From assembly GCA_963920635.1 (NCBI GenBank), contig OY987305.1:10021153-10085152 (forward strand): a DNA stretch of 64,000 bases. Direction: 5' to 3'. Positions 43,739 through 55,426 of this stretch are shown piece by piece. Each line of letters begins with the position of its first letter. The stretch's first letter is position 1. The position numbers and the translations under genes are program-made. The notes beneath the pieces were generated by a model, which was given only the letters and a program-made list of their open reading frames with translations, did not search any database and was not told where the DNA came from. The stretch comes from Pseudeuparius sepicola (taxonomy: Eukaryota > Arthropoda > Insecta > Coleoptera > Anthribidae).

Positions 43739-44768
43739 TTATCTGATAACTTTAGCTTCCATCAGTTCATTTATAATAGCTACGATTTCGTTGTCGTGGG
43801 ACGTGTTGCAGGCGTTTTTGGATGCCACCAGTAATCGCAATCTGTCAACTAATTCGTTGACGTCGTCCCAAAACATGTACTCCACCGGTTTTTCGTTGTA
43901 AGTGAGATGCATACCTTTACCGCTTGCCCCCTCATCATCTCCGCGTTTTAGTAACGGTTTAATGACATTCGTGTACTTAGATCGAGATGAACCTCTAAAT
44001 TCACCCGCGCTATTCAGATGTACCTACGTTTCAGTTAGAATTTTACTATAATTTTTCATCTCCACCAAATTGGCTCGAGGATCGTTATAAAAAATCAATT
44101 GAAAAAGTCTTTTGGTACCTTTATACCTCTTCCTACCCACTATTATCTCCGACGTTTTTCTATCGAAATCTAAATTTTCTTTTCCCAAGGTCCATTTTGA
44201 TTCGCTTGCGCTATACTTGGGTCCGTATACAAAATCGATTTCGGGTGACTTTGCGTTATATTTTTGAATATACGGTCGAGCTATTTCCGGATATGCTTCT
44301 AGGTAGTCCTTACAACGGTAGGAGAATACTGAGATACATCTTCAAAAATCTCCTCTTCCTCTTCATTTTTCTCTTCGACTGATGGCAGTGTCGGACTAAA
44401 ATCTGCCGTTGCCTTTTCGGCGTGTGGTGGAAGTTTCGGGGTAAAATCTCCTTTTAACTTTTCAATCCGTTGCTTTAATGTTTCTACTTTTTTCTGTATT
44501 CTTGTATCACTGCTTTCCCCAATTTCTTCGTCTTTTTAGGTTCCACCTTAGTTTTTTCTTTCTTCGGTTCGATGTCTAGAATGTATTTTTTTATTTGTAA
44601 CGTTTTGATAGATTGCGTCACTGGTTTGAATATTTTTTCCAGCGTCTCGTCTTCCTCGAATTTCCCCAACTTCAAAGCCGTGTGTTTTTTTCTAATCGCT
44701 CGTGCAAGTTCACTGATTTTCCTTGCGCGGTGCGCTTTTAGAATTTGATCCTCTGACATCAGCGACAT
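43739..44768 (-). pseudogene. Polinton-associated conserved protein, broken
   Basis: From an ATG at 44768 the reverse strand reads MSLMSEDQILKAHRARKISE and a FKPVTQSIKTL-type helix, then a Lys-rich linker; after frame changes it continues YLEAYPEIARPYIQKY, IDFVYGPKYS, GRKRYKGTKRLFQLIF, and finally PVEYMFWDDVNELVDRLRLL with a C-terminal HDNEIVAIINELMEAKVI. This order matches a conserved protein found with arthropod Polintons (DUF8207-type module; my naming is from memory). A TAG at 44024-44026 and at least two frameshifts break it. Function unknown; it sits upstream of the integrase on the same strand. Confidence 0.6.
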
Positions 44769-44858
44769 ATTAAATACATTTATAAATAAATCAGAACAAA
44801 GAAAAAATATATTTTCCCTCGAGGTTGTTTCAATGTGATATAGCGTGATATGGCTATG

Positions 44859-46041
44859 CAGGGCCGTATCTGAGGGGGGGTTTTGGGTGTTCAAACCCCC
44901 CGAAATACCACCATTTTATAAGCTTTTGCACCACCACTAGAACGAGCTCCCCGAGCATCAGTGAGTTTAATAATTTAATAAACTAGTTTTCCACTAGAGC
45001 ATGGAAACCCGCCCGAAAACTGCCAACAAAACATAATTTTTGGACCAGTGCAGTACCGAGTTTTATCATCAAAATATGGTCTCAAATAAAATAGAACATA
45101 ACTGGCAACACAACAATAAACGGTGAACGGTGCTACATGGCTTGAGTGCGCCATGGATTAGGAGAATAGGGGATTCCCAGAGTCTCTTTTATGAATAGAT
45201 TAGTACTAATTTGTATTTGAAGATTTATTTATTATTTTTATAAAAGGTTCAGTTAGGCAAGTGGGGCGAAGAAATTTTTTACCATACCTACTGGCAATTC
45301 TAAAGGTGTCGTCAGGCCAGGCGAAGAATGTGTAGGAATATATCCGTAATAATGAGAAATCAAATAAGTAGAAAAGGGATAGGTATAAATGCGAGAAAAA
45401 ATATTCGGCTATTATTATAATTAATATTTAATATTTTTAAACTTTTAATGTTAAACTTGTTCAACTTAAACCTGTTTCAGTTTTTTATTAAAAACCATTT
45501 AAAAATAGTAGTTTTTTTAAACCTTAAAGCTATTACAACTTCAACAGCCACTGGTATAACCCCTCCAGGGCCGGCTCTAGGCGGGTGCGAACGGTGCGGC
45601 GTACGCGGCCTGCGTTTTGAGAATTTCAGAATTTGAAAATATTCACTGCAGCTTGAAAATATAAAGATATTGGGATTTCCTAAGACTAATTTTAAGTAAT
45701 TTTCCTTAACATTTCTAAAAAATTTCGCCCGCGGCGCATTTTACAGAATTATTTTAAATGCACTTGTTTGAAAGAAATTCACAAAAATTATCCCTCCCCA
45801 CCCGAAATTAATTTCTATATACGTCACTGAAGTGGTCTAAACTTATCGCCCCGGCCTACTTTTTTAAAAAGTGACATGCAAAAAATATACCATTCTAGTG
45901 GCGTATCAATTTTCAAAAATTTGTTCTTAATGGATTAAGTAATTCCTTGCCGGGGCCCCGCACTTTCATCCAGCATTCAGCCCCACAAAAGCTTGAGCCA
46001 ATCCTGAACCCCCCCCCAAATTTTCGCTAGAGACGGCCCTG
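44859..46041. mobile_element. hAT-type non-autonomous element with 8-bp duplication
   Basis: Left end cagggccgtatctgaggggg and right end agagacggccctg are inverted repeats; tggctatg is present on both sides (44851-44858, 46042-46049), an exact 8-bp target duplication as hAT elements make. A second hAT-like tip (cagggccggctctaggcggg) occurs inside at 45565. No transposase remnant. It is inserted just upstream of the broken Polinton gene. Confidence 0.85.
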
Positions 46042-46049
46042 TGGCTATG

Positions 46050-47806
46050 TATATAGGTACCTGGCATTAGTGGTGACTTTGTTTTTTGTTTTTTAATTTA
46101 TTTGTGAGTTTTTTTACAATTTTAATTATTTTTATTGTTTTGTTAAAACAGAAAGTTGTTTTGTTTTTGTAACAACTTTTTTATTTTATATTAAATATTT
46201 ACTTATTTATTTGTTTTTATTAAAAACAAATGGTAAAAAATGTCTGTATATTTTTTGCCCTCCATGGAATTCTGAAAACCCCCTGTGTCAGAGTATAACA
46301 GGAACAGGTACACAGCAAGTGAATTTATAGATAATGTATCAACTTTCCTTAAACCATGACAAGAGTCCAATAGCTGTGCGAATTCAGGCAGGCGAGTGCA
46401 GATGTTATCTAGCTGACAGCCTCTACTGGTTTATCATGGCATCCCTTTTTAGTCTCAATAGCTAATTAAAGAAAGAGCACAAAATCCGATTATACCCTGT
46501 TTTCCCGATATAATCTTGAGTAGAGCCTCTAGAGAAGCGCGTCTAAAAATATCAAGGCAGTCATTGAAAGATGTTCTGTCTCATTTAGACACTTCGTTAC
46601 TTCAAATGTACAACACAGGGAACGATATAAATATATTTTTTGCAAGTTTCAACTATACACCACTGTCTAGAAAGATAAATATAATATAGGTTTTCAAATT
46701 GAGCGTAACATACAACACGTTCTTTAATTTTCTGACTATTATTAGCGCCGACGTTTCTCGGGAACCATAATATATTCCGGAACAAACGAAACGGAAATAA
46801 AGGCGACTTATCCCTTTATTTTAGGGCTTGTACTTGTACCTCGCAATATCGAGTGCGTTGCGATTCCAGTGGAACTGCACAGGGCCTGCATGGACCATTT
46901 GTTCGAAAATAAAAATAAAATATAACAAAATAAAACATAAAGTGAACGGGAACTGGAATTCTGGACGTTTCCTGCAAAATTGCTAAAGAGGAGCAAATTA
47001 AAAAAAAATCTTTTCAAAACTAATACAGTGTGTCCCAGCATGGACTTAACTATATACTTGTAAAATTTATAGGATTATCATGGAAAAAGTTAACATTACT
47101 GATACTGGGTGACCAGAAAATTGAAAAAACTTTGATTAGCATAAGACTGCCTCTATTTGTACAGGTTTTTTATTCTATTCTCTTTTTTTTTCAAATAAAT
47201 GGTTTTCTGTAAATAGTAAGACAAAACTCTATTAACGAAACTTACCCAGAATGGAAAACTGCGCATGATGACAAAATTTAACAATTCTAGGCCCACTTTG
47301 TGTATTTTGGAAAATATTGGAGGACTCTCAAAGAAGGCCAGGATTGTCAAAAAAATTCATCATTACACAGTTTCCTACTCCGAGTAAAATTTATTTATAC
47401 AGTTTTGTCGTACTACCCACAGAAAATTATTTACATTATGTTTATGATTTAATAGAAAAAATAACACCAATAACAGTTTTTCTTAAAAAGGCGTTCATAA
47501 TAATAATAATAATACAATTTTAATACTTCTTCCATAATACATCTGTCCGAGCATCTGTCAATTATTTCTTTCAAAAATATACCTTCATAAGTCATGGCAA
47601 ACTCGATTTTCATTAAAAAATATCATGGCATATTTTTCATATTTTTATAAATATGTAATAGGTACGCATTACAACTTTTTAATGAAACAAGATATATGAA
47701 AAAAATAGATTTACAAAAGTTTATCAGAAGAACGTGCTCTTTCTAAATATAACGAGAAACAGGTATGGTCCTGGGAAAAATATATTTGATGACGTCATAA
47801 CCTATA
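46050..47806. other. Unassigned AT-rich DNA
   Basis: Long T- and A-rich runs to 46260, then ordinary sequence. A mariner-like start tacagtgtgtcccagcatgg is at 47025, and an (aat)n run at 47500; I cannot pair them into an element with confidence. Confidence 0.4.
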
Positions 47807-48275
47807 CAGTGCCCTCCAAAAAGTTCGCACCATAGGGGGGAAATTTTTAATTAATGTTTTATTTTAAAATTTCATTTTGGGGTTACCTTTTGCTTAAAAA
47901 AAGATGAAAAACGACCAACTCAAACGTGGTCATGTGATTTTCGTCATCTGTCAAAATGACATTTAAAAAAATATATCGCCAAAAATGGGTTTATTTGTTT
48001 AAATATCAAAAAGGATTTACTTGAAAAAGTTGTTCCTTTTCCAATTGTACCTAAGTGTGCCAAATTTGAACGCTCTAATAAAAGATTTGTTTTTTGCCAA
48101 TTTTTAATATTATTTATGAAATTTCTGAAAATTTTAAAAACTTGTAACTTCGTAAAAACTATTTTATATCACTAGCTTTATCATTCTATTAACTTTTTAT
48201 TTATTAGTAAATACCGATAAAGAATAGTATTTTTCAAAAGGAAATAATATTAACGCTTTAAAATTATGTTATGTT
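47807..48275. mobile_element. Tc1-like repeat T, uninterrupted copy
   Basis: Starts cagtgccctccaaaaagttc after TA. It carries, in order and without breaks, the three blocks that are separated at 29201-36240, and therefore serves as the empty site for the mariner and pogo insertions. Right boundary uncertain; no coding part. Confidence 0.75.
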
Positions 48276-49194
48276 TGCGGAAAAGTTGATGTACCCTCTA
48301 GCATTTAGGGTATAAATTTAGTTACATTACGTTTTCCAGTTTCAAATGGATGCCAAAATAATAATAAATTAAAATATCATTACGTATCTAAGCAAAATTC
48401 TTGACTTTATGGAACAAATAAATATTACCTTTAAGTTTAATTTGACATTTACCGAGAGAATTAAAGCAATTGTTTTTATTTGAGAGTTTGATAACTGTCA
48501 AATAAAAACATATTATGTTATTGTGATGGTTGTAGAAAAAATAGTGTACGCAATTCACATTCAATGCCTATTAGGATACACTTAGTCACTATACGATACG
48601 AGTCGAAGGTTCATACTCATGTCTTATATGTAATTAAATGCTCACTGCGTAATATACCTACACTATTATACAACTTTTAACTCGTGTTTTTGTACCTTTA
48701 GAAGAGAAGTACGATGTAGATATTTGCATAAAGCGATTACTAGATATAAGCCATTCCAAGAATTTTTAATGCAAATGTAAGCCTTAAAAGCTCATGTGAA
48801 ATTTCTTTCTGGAAAATAAGTACCCCGTAAACCTTAGTATTGGTAATAAATTTTAACACTTCTATAAAACGGTTGTTAGCAATCTTTGTAAAATTTTCCC
48901 TCAATATCACGCCATAATAGGTAACTATAACGGGGTGTAAAAGAAATCAGGCTTACTGCCCATAACTTTTTTAATTTTTGCGTTATCGGCTTGAAATTTC
49001 ATGAAAGTACGTAATAAATAAATTTGAACTGACTGATTTATTAAAAGTTTTGTCAGCAATGTTTAACTTAAAAATATGTTTCTTGGTGGTCGGCTATACC
49101 AAAAATACCAAAAACTTAATTCATTTTCACGTAATCGAAATAACATATATTTTCTGTTAATAAAAAGAAATCCACATCACGTAATTTGAGAAAC
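48276..49194. other. Unassigned DNA
   Basis: No gene. A taacggggtgtaaaagaaat word near 48920 may be a diverged MITE end without partner. Confidence 0.4.
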
Positions 49195-49351
49195 AACTAA
49201 CCGCACTTTCTTCTATAATGTATATCATTTTAAAGACTTATAAAAAAGTTACAGGGTGTTAAATTTGTGAGAAATATGTGGACTTTATTGAATATTTACC
49301 AAACTAATTAAGATATTTAAGTCATATTAATTTGGTACACGTTATATATTA

Positions 49352-49548
49352 TTACAAGAAAAGGTGATAATGGGCAAACACTCAAAGTTAACAAAAAGAA
49401 AAAACTAGTAACCGCAAACACGTGTTTCATGCTATTTGGCAATCATCAGTACGGTGTAACATTAACCAAATCAAAAGTTAGGCATGATTTGGGAAGCAAC
49501 AAATGAAGTCCAGGCAGGAGCCAAAAGCTAATCTTACATCCTTATTGT
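49352..49548 (-). mobile_element. Hammerhead-bearing small retroelement, single copy
   Basis: A 197-bp insertion in the foldback arm, flanked by the 12-bp direct repeat cgttatatatta (49340-49351 and 49549-49560). On the reverse strand it starts acaataaggatgtaagatta and ends caccttttcttgtaa. It shares head (taaggatgtaagattagc) and tail with 24461-24854, so both ends are defined twice. Non-coding. Size, long target duplication and the internal hammerhead suggest a non-autonomous Penelope-like or retrozyme-like element. Confidence 0.7.
49411..49455 (-). ncRNA. Hammerhead ribozyme, minimal type I, core intact
   Basis: Reading the reverse strand: stem I strand accgta; core ctgatga; stem II ttgc, loop caaata, gcat (three Watson-Crick pairs and one T-T mismatch at the base); core gaaa; stem III acac directly followed by gtgt; cleavage triplet g-t-t; then stem I partner tgcggt, which pairs with all six bases of accgta (one G-T). 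All strictly conserved core bases are present. Stem III is a loop-less palindrome, so cleavage would need a dimer, as known for the minimal hammerheads of Penelope-like elements and retrozymes. The missing G-C pair at the base of stem II should weaken it. Assessed by eye only. Confidence 0.7.
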
Positions 49549-50417
49549 CGTTATATATTATATTTGGTACATATTGTCTCTTGGAAAAAAATGACCACCT
49601 TGTATAGCAATAAATGTATTCAATATTCTTATGTCAATTTTAATTGTAAACAAAAACGTTCTCTTAGCATTTTTCATGTGGTTTCATAGCAAATTTGATT
49701 TTTTTCGTATTATTTCGAGGTATTTCTGAAAAATTAAATTAAAAATTCGCTCCATAAGTAAGACTCAAAGTAGAAAAAAATGTGTTTCTTACTTGAAATA
49801 CGGTAACTTTTCCCAATAAACTTACCCATTCGATTTTTTACTTTTGAAGATACAAAGCGTAACATTAATTGTATCTTTCTTAAATGTTTTAGACCCCAAA
49901 GTATAGCCTTAAATAAGTAAGTTTATTGGAAAAAGTTACTTTATTTAAAGTAGAAAACACATTATTTATACTTTAAGTGTTACTTATGGAGCAATTTTTC
50001 AGATAATTTTTCAGAAATACCCCGAAATAATACAAAAAAATCAAATTTGTCATGAGACCATGACACCTACGAAAAATTACCAAGACGAAATTTTTGTTTA
50101 CAATTAAAATTTACACAAGAAATACAAGGTGGTTAATTTTTTTCTAAAAACAATTAAGTATATTAATTACCCACTTCTACGCCACTGGCTGTTGTTTGAT
50201 ATTAACAGGTTTTATGCTAACCCATGCCGTTATAACGTGTACCAATTATGACTTAAATGTCTCAACTAGTTCGGTAAATATTCAATAAAGTCCACATATT
50301 TCTTACAACTTTAACACCCAGTAACTTTTTTATAAAGTCTTACAATGATATAGTTTATAGAAGAAAGTGCGGTTATTTTGCAGTTGAAGTGTCGCAGAAT
50401 AAAACTGAACCACCCTG

Positions 50418-51562
50418 TATGTTAAATGTACCACGAAATTTTTGTATCCAATGGGAATAGCCCTTGTTGCTGCGATTTCTCTGTCTGCGAACTAATCAAT
50501 GTCGGCCATGCGCAGATATCTTCGTTTAGGCGGGGAATTCAAAATATAATCCAATAATACTGGCGTTTTCGCCAACATTCAAAATTGTCGGCACTCCGCT
50601 TAAACGTTAACCAAATCGACACGACAACAATATTTCAGCTAATCACTGCTCTACGGCCATGACGTGACGGCCCTAGCCGGAGTTTGAATATTAATTTTTG
50701 CAAATCCCGACCGAAAAAAATCGAAGAAAAATTTAATGGGCTTAATGGACCCCTACATTCCGTAAATAATAATAAAACAAAATATTAAGGGCCCTATTGT
50801 TTCTCACGGTGTTAATTTTTCTAAAACTATAATTTTTAGACGTTTCACATATTTCGATTTTAATTGAGCCACCGCGTACGTAGCGTATGGGCCCGACGCG
50901 CCGTGCAAAAATTAATTAAAGCGCGGTTCTCGAAAAACAAAAAAAGCGCCGCAAATTTTCCGCGAAATAATTGCTATGGAGAAAATATGTGCCTGTATGT
51001 AGCACCCCCATTTACCGCCTCACCGCTCATTCAATTCGTTTTTGCCCCGGCCCCTAACCAAAGGTTAGTATACGGCGCGCCAGCGCCAACTTGAAAATTT
51101 CCTTCAGATTTTTATGAGCCTTTATGCGCGTCTAGCCCTATTCGGCGTCTCGGATAAATACAGTGAGGCGGATAAAGAATATGCGTCATTGCCTCTAATT
51201 AAGAAACGGCGGCGCATAAAAAAGACAATCCGGTTATATTCTATCGCACATCGATACGAGTGGCTATGACAGGGAAGCGAAGTTCACCTTGTTAAATGTC
51301 GATCCTGCAGTGTTGCCACATCTCAACTGATGCGCTGCAAATTTTGTCCGGTGAGGTCAGAGATATAGAGGAGCAGAATGCGCTTCGACCTACTGCGCAG
51401 CCGATTTTTCGGTGACACATTGGGAGCCAGACGGCCTCCATTTTAACCCAGTCTTGTCTTGTAGTTTATTTTTTGTTTACGTTTTGACGTGCTTACTTCT
51501 TACTTGCTTTTTTAAGGTCTTTTTCTTGTGTTCAGCGTTTTTGCTGGCGTGTTTTTGTAATC
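50418..51562. other. GC-richer unique stretch, possible regulatory DNA
   Basis: From 50640 to 51400 the sequence has many cg dinucleotides and homeodomain-type attaatta/aattaatt words, with no repeat ends and no domain-bearing frame. It reads like conserved-type insect non-coding DNA, but conservation cannot be judged here. Confidence 0.35.
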
Positions 51563-51760
51563 GTGTTGTGTTCATTAACCGGATCTCGCTCTGTAAGACC
51601 TAAAGGTATATCTTTCCATTGGTATGTTGCATTATTTAGGATAAAATGTATTGGTGGTGCTTATTCTAGAAATTCTAAGTTTACCAAAGACGGGAACCTC
51701 TATTTGGAATGGTTAAAATCTTTAAATTTGCTCAGCAATGTATACTGTGTCCATTTATAA
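51563..51760 (+). pseudogene. LINE ORF1 (gag-like) fragment, tentative
   Basis: A 65-codon frame gives FRIKCIGGAYSRNSKFTKDG followed by NLYLEWLKSLNLLSNVYCVH. The spacing of a K-x-IGG, a K-x-x-DGNLYLE and a terminal V-x-V-H resembles the RRM-like gag domain of jockey-type LINE ORF1 proteins (signal to the next residues: rungs KxLxxG-LLVE). No other LINE part adjoins, and the match is from memory. Confidence 0.3.
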
Positions 51761-51875
51761 TACCTTTCAGATCTGAAGTTCTTTCTATGCTTTTCTTACC
51801 TGTAGTTATGAATGGAAATTTTCTATTATTTTTACAGTCCTTCACCGCACAACATGCCGTAACTAATAAACTATA

Positions 51876-52676
51876 CAGGATGATTTTTTAGGTCTACCAC
51901 CGCCATTTTCTCGCTTATTTTACGCCCTACAAAAAAAGCGTAAGAAACAAAAATGTTGCAATTTTGGACAGCTAAGTGATTCTGCAAAATAAATCGGCAT
52001 CCATGGCCAACTTGTCGCGCAATATTAAAAAAACCTCAAATTGAGCAAAACTATTAATAGCCGTGGAATGTTTATTTTAAGAGACAGAGGAAAACTTTTA
52101 TATTGAAAATTGATAGCACTGAGAAGCTTTATCAATCCACATAGTCAGATAGTTTCAGCAAATTACACAGGGTCTTCGGCTCTCTTGAGGCGATGCAAAT
52201 TTTTTTGTTTATTTCTTATTAAGCGATTTTCTCGCTTGTTCTAGGCCGCAAACAAAATATGGCAATTTTGGTCAGCGAGGTGACTTTAAAAAATGAATGG
52301 GCCTCCATCCCAACTTTTTGCACTGTACTAAGAAAATTTAGAATCGACAAAAATGTTCATGGTCTCAAGAGAGCCGAAGACCCTGTGTAATTTGCTGAAA
52401 CTATCTGACTACGTGGATGGATAAAGCTTCTCAGTGCCATCAGTTTTCAGTATAAAAGTTTTCCTCTGTCTCTTAAAATAAACATTAAATGTCTATTAAT
52501 AGTTTTGCTCAATTTGAGGTTTTTTTAATATTGCGCGACAAGTTGGCCATGGATGCCGATCTCTTTCGCAGCACCACTTAGCTGTCCAAAATTGCAACAC
52601 TTTTGTTTCTTACGCTTTTTTGTAGGGCGCAAAATAAGCGAGAAAATCGCGGTGGTAGAACTAAAAAATCATCCTG
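51876..52676. mobile_element. 801-bp hairpin MITE
   Basis: Ends caggatgattttttaggtct and its complement, TA on both sides. The arms are complementary over about 330 bp, including ttgcgcgac and gacagaggaaaacttttata; an inner palindrome, cacagggtcttcggctctct and its partner near 52375, lies within. Non-coding. Confidence 0.9.
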
Positions 52677-52678
52677 TA

Positions 52679-53639
52679 TATCTACTATCACTTAATGTCA
52701 CTAACCACTCATAAACTATACTATCACTTAACAAAAAAAACTCAAATCATTAAATTATTATACAAAAATGCCGTAACCAACCACTTCAACCAGTCGTAAA
52801 CAAGGAGAACGAGAGGAATCTTTTGACGTTAGTACTCGAAAATGGCGGACGTATAGAGTCGGGAAGAATTAGGCTGCGCACTCGTCTAGGCGTTTTCTCC
52901 TCACCTCCATATCTCTGAGTGAGATTTGTAGGTCAAGATATAATGTTTTGTGCCAAGAAATATTTCACACCGTGCTGTGCAAATCAAATCTCTAGTCATC
53001 AATAGGTCGGTTATAGAACTTATAACTTTTAAATAATTGTCCAACCAGTGTTGAAACCACGCCTGATAATAACATGTATTTCGGTACAAAATTACATGCT
53101 CAAATAAAGTAGATTTATCGTATATAGTATAAAATGTAATCCAACATGGCTGATCCAAATTGATATTTTGATTCGGGAAAATATTGTATCACCGACCGAT
53201 CATAGGATTTCGCTACGTTGTTTTGCATATAAATTGTCAAACACTATTTCGCGCTGGTTATTTTAAACAATTTTTGCATGCAAAGATGAGTACAAACAAA
53301 ATCTATTTAATCGATATTTACCAAAATCGTTTTTATTTTTTTACTAGGCGAAGCTGCCAACATAACATTTACCTGTGACCATTAAAAATAATAGAACGCC
53401 ACAGGGAAAACAATTTGTTGTTGTTGTTTAAATACATGTTGCAATTTTTCCTATTTTATCTCAACGAACTAAAGAATATATATATTTAGCCCAAGAAAAA
53501 TAATAATTTTATCAAGTTTATATACTCTTTCCTCTGAAACAGCTTTATTCCAAAGTAAACTAAATAGTTTCCAATAGCGATGCTATAACACAAAATTCCT
53601 GTTTAAACACCATAAAAATAAATAATAAATATAAAACCT
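52679..53639. other. Unassigned DNA
   Basis: No gene or paired repeat that I can support. Confidence 0.4.
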
Positions 53640-53870
53640 TTTTAAAAACAAGGTTTTATTTAAGCCATGTACTAAAACGAATAAAATAAGAACCTATAGG
53701 TTTTCAAAATTTGTTTCAAAAAGCGTATCGCGCGAACTGTAAAGAAAATACATACTACGGCAAGGCCTTGCTTTACCTAACAACCAATCACTGTCCAATG
53801 AAATTAATTGGCTTTATAGGTACCTACTTTCATGAATATACCTATTTCTCTCGACAAGCCATCATGATTA
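53640..53870. repeat. Hairpin family H, copy 2 (mostly left arm)
   Basis: tttttaaaaacaaggtttta followed by ttaagccatgtactaaaacg matches the left arm at 36531, through a tatcgcgcgaactgtaaag block; only ctcgacaagcc near 53857 remains of the right arm. Confidence 0.7.
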
Positions 53871-53929
53871 CAACTATTACAAGGTCTTTTCCTGTGACTT
53901 TTGATCTATCTAGCTATTTAATGACGCGT

Positions 53930-54190
53930 CTTGGGGCGTCCGCCATTTTGGGACATCCGCCATCTCGGCTCGTCGAACCCTTTCATTTGATACTCATGTC
54001 CAGAAGCTTGTGAAGAAATAAGTAATCCGCCGTCTTGGGGCGGCCGCCATATTGGATTTAGTACGACGTCATTGAGCTTACAGTTTTCTACATGACAAAC
54101 CTTTTAATTTCATATCCATATCAAGAGGGTTGTAAAGAAATTAAGTAGGTAATCCGCCACCTTGGTACGGCGGCCATTTTGAAGAAATTA
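53930..54190 (-). repeat. GGCGG-type minisatellite, inverted, two to three units
   Basis: Contains cgtccgccattttgggacat, aaccctttcatttgatactc, ttggggcggccgccatattg and ggtacggcggccattttg: the complement of the unit at 59540-60015. Confidence 0.7.
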
Positions 54191-55426
54191 CAATATTAGA
54201 TTGTATTGTCACCAGCACCAAAATTGTGTGCCAAATTTTAGCTCAATCGGTTGGGTGAAACCGGTTTAAAATTCAGTTTCAAGATTGGACCCACACATAC
54301 TAACATCTAACAGGTGAAAGTAATAAATTGTCTCTATTTTCTGTGTTCCCCAATAATATGCGCTGTTAAACTGCGGATGATAGCGACTGTACGTCGCTTG
54401 TCGTGTGCGGCAGTGACGTGTAACTCGCCTTAGCGGTTTTATAGAAACGCCAAAGTCGCTGTTCCCATTTTGCATTTATTTCGGCGAGAATTTTGTTTAC
54501 AATATTAGATTGTATTGTCACCAGCACTAAAATTGTGTGCCAAATTTTAGCTCAATCGGTTGGGTGAAACCGGTTTAAAATTCAGTTTCAAGATCGGACC
54601 CACACATACTAACATCTAACAGGTGAAAGTAATAAATTGTCTCTATTTTCTGTGTTCCCCAATAATATGCGCTGTTAAACTGCGGATGATAGCGACTGTA
54701 CGTCGCTTGTCGTGTGCGGCAGTGACGTGTAACTCGCCTTAGCGGTTTTATAGAAACGCCAAAGTCGCTGTTCCCATTTTGCATTTATTTCGGCGAGAAT
54801 TTTGTTTACAATATTAGATTGTATTGTCACCAGCACCAAAATTGTGTGCCAAATTTTAGCTCAATCGGTTGGGTGAAACCGGTTTAAAATTCAGTTTCAA
54901 GATTGGACCCACACATACTAACATCTAACAGGTGAAAGTAATAAATTGTCTCTATTTTCTGTGTTCCCCAATAATATGCGCTGTTAAACTGCGGATGATA
55001 GCGACTGTACGTCGCTTGTCGTGTGCGGCAGTGACGTGTAACTCGCCTTAGCGGTTTTATAGAAACGCCAAAGTCGCTGTTCCCATTTTGCATTTATTTC
55101 GGCGAGAATTTTGTTTACAATATTAGATTGTATTGTCACCAGCACCAAAATTGTGTGCCAAATTTTAGCTCAATCGGTTGGGTGAAACCGGTTTAAAATT
55201 CAGTTTCAAGATTGGACCCACACATACTAACATCTAACAGGTGAAAGTAATAAATTGTCTCTATTTTCTGTGTTCCCCAATAATATGCGCTGTTAAACTG
55301 CGGATGATAGCGACTGTACGTCGCTTGTCGTGTGCGGCAGTGACGTGTAACTCGCCTTAGCGGTTTTATAGAAACGCCAAAGTAGCTGTTCCCATTTTGC
55401 ATTTATTTCGGCGAGAATTTTGTTTA
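54191..55426. repeat. Four tandem 309-bp units
   Basis: caatattagattgtattgtc starts at 54191, 54500, 54809 and 55118, exactly 309 bp apart, and the fourth unit ends at 55426. The units differ by only a few single bases, so duplication is recent. The first 70 bp (gtgacaat, gccaaattttagctcaatcg) are homologous, inverted, to 59452-59520. The 69-codon reverse frame repeated in each unit is a by-product of the period (309 is divisible by 3). Confidence 0.95.

Larger units (their letters stand above)
49195..50417. mobile_element. Foldback family B, copy 3 (both arms)
   Basis: Right end gaaccaccctg followed by TA-type sequence at 50418; left arm starts in aaccgcactttcttctataa, lacking the outer 50 bp. 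Arms of about 500 bp mirror each other (gtggactttattgaatattt left, aaatattcaataaagtccac right). The left arm is split by the hammerhead retroelement. Confidence 0.8.

Noticed and set aside
54266..55402. A 69-codon reverse frame repeated four times
   Set aside because: It is a consequence of the 309-bp period (divisible by three) in a non-coding tandem array.
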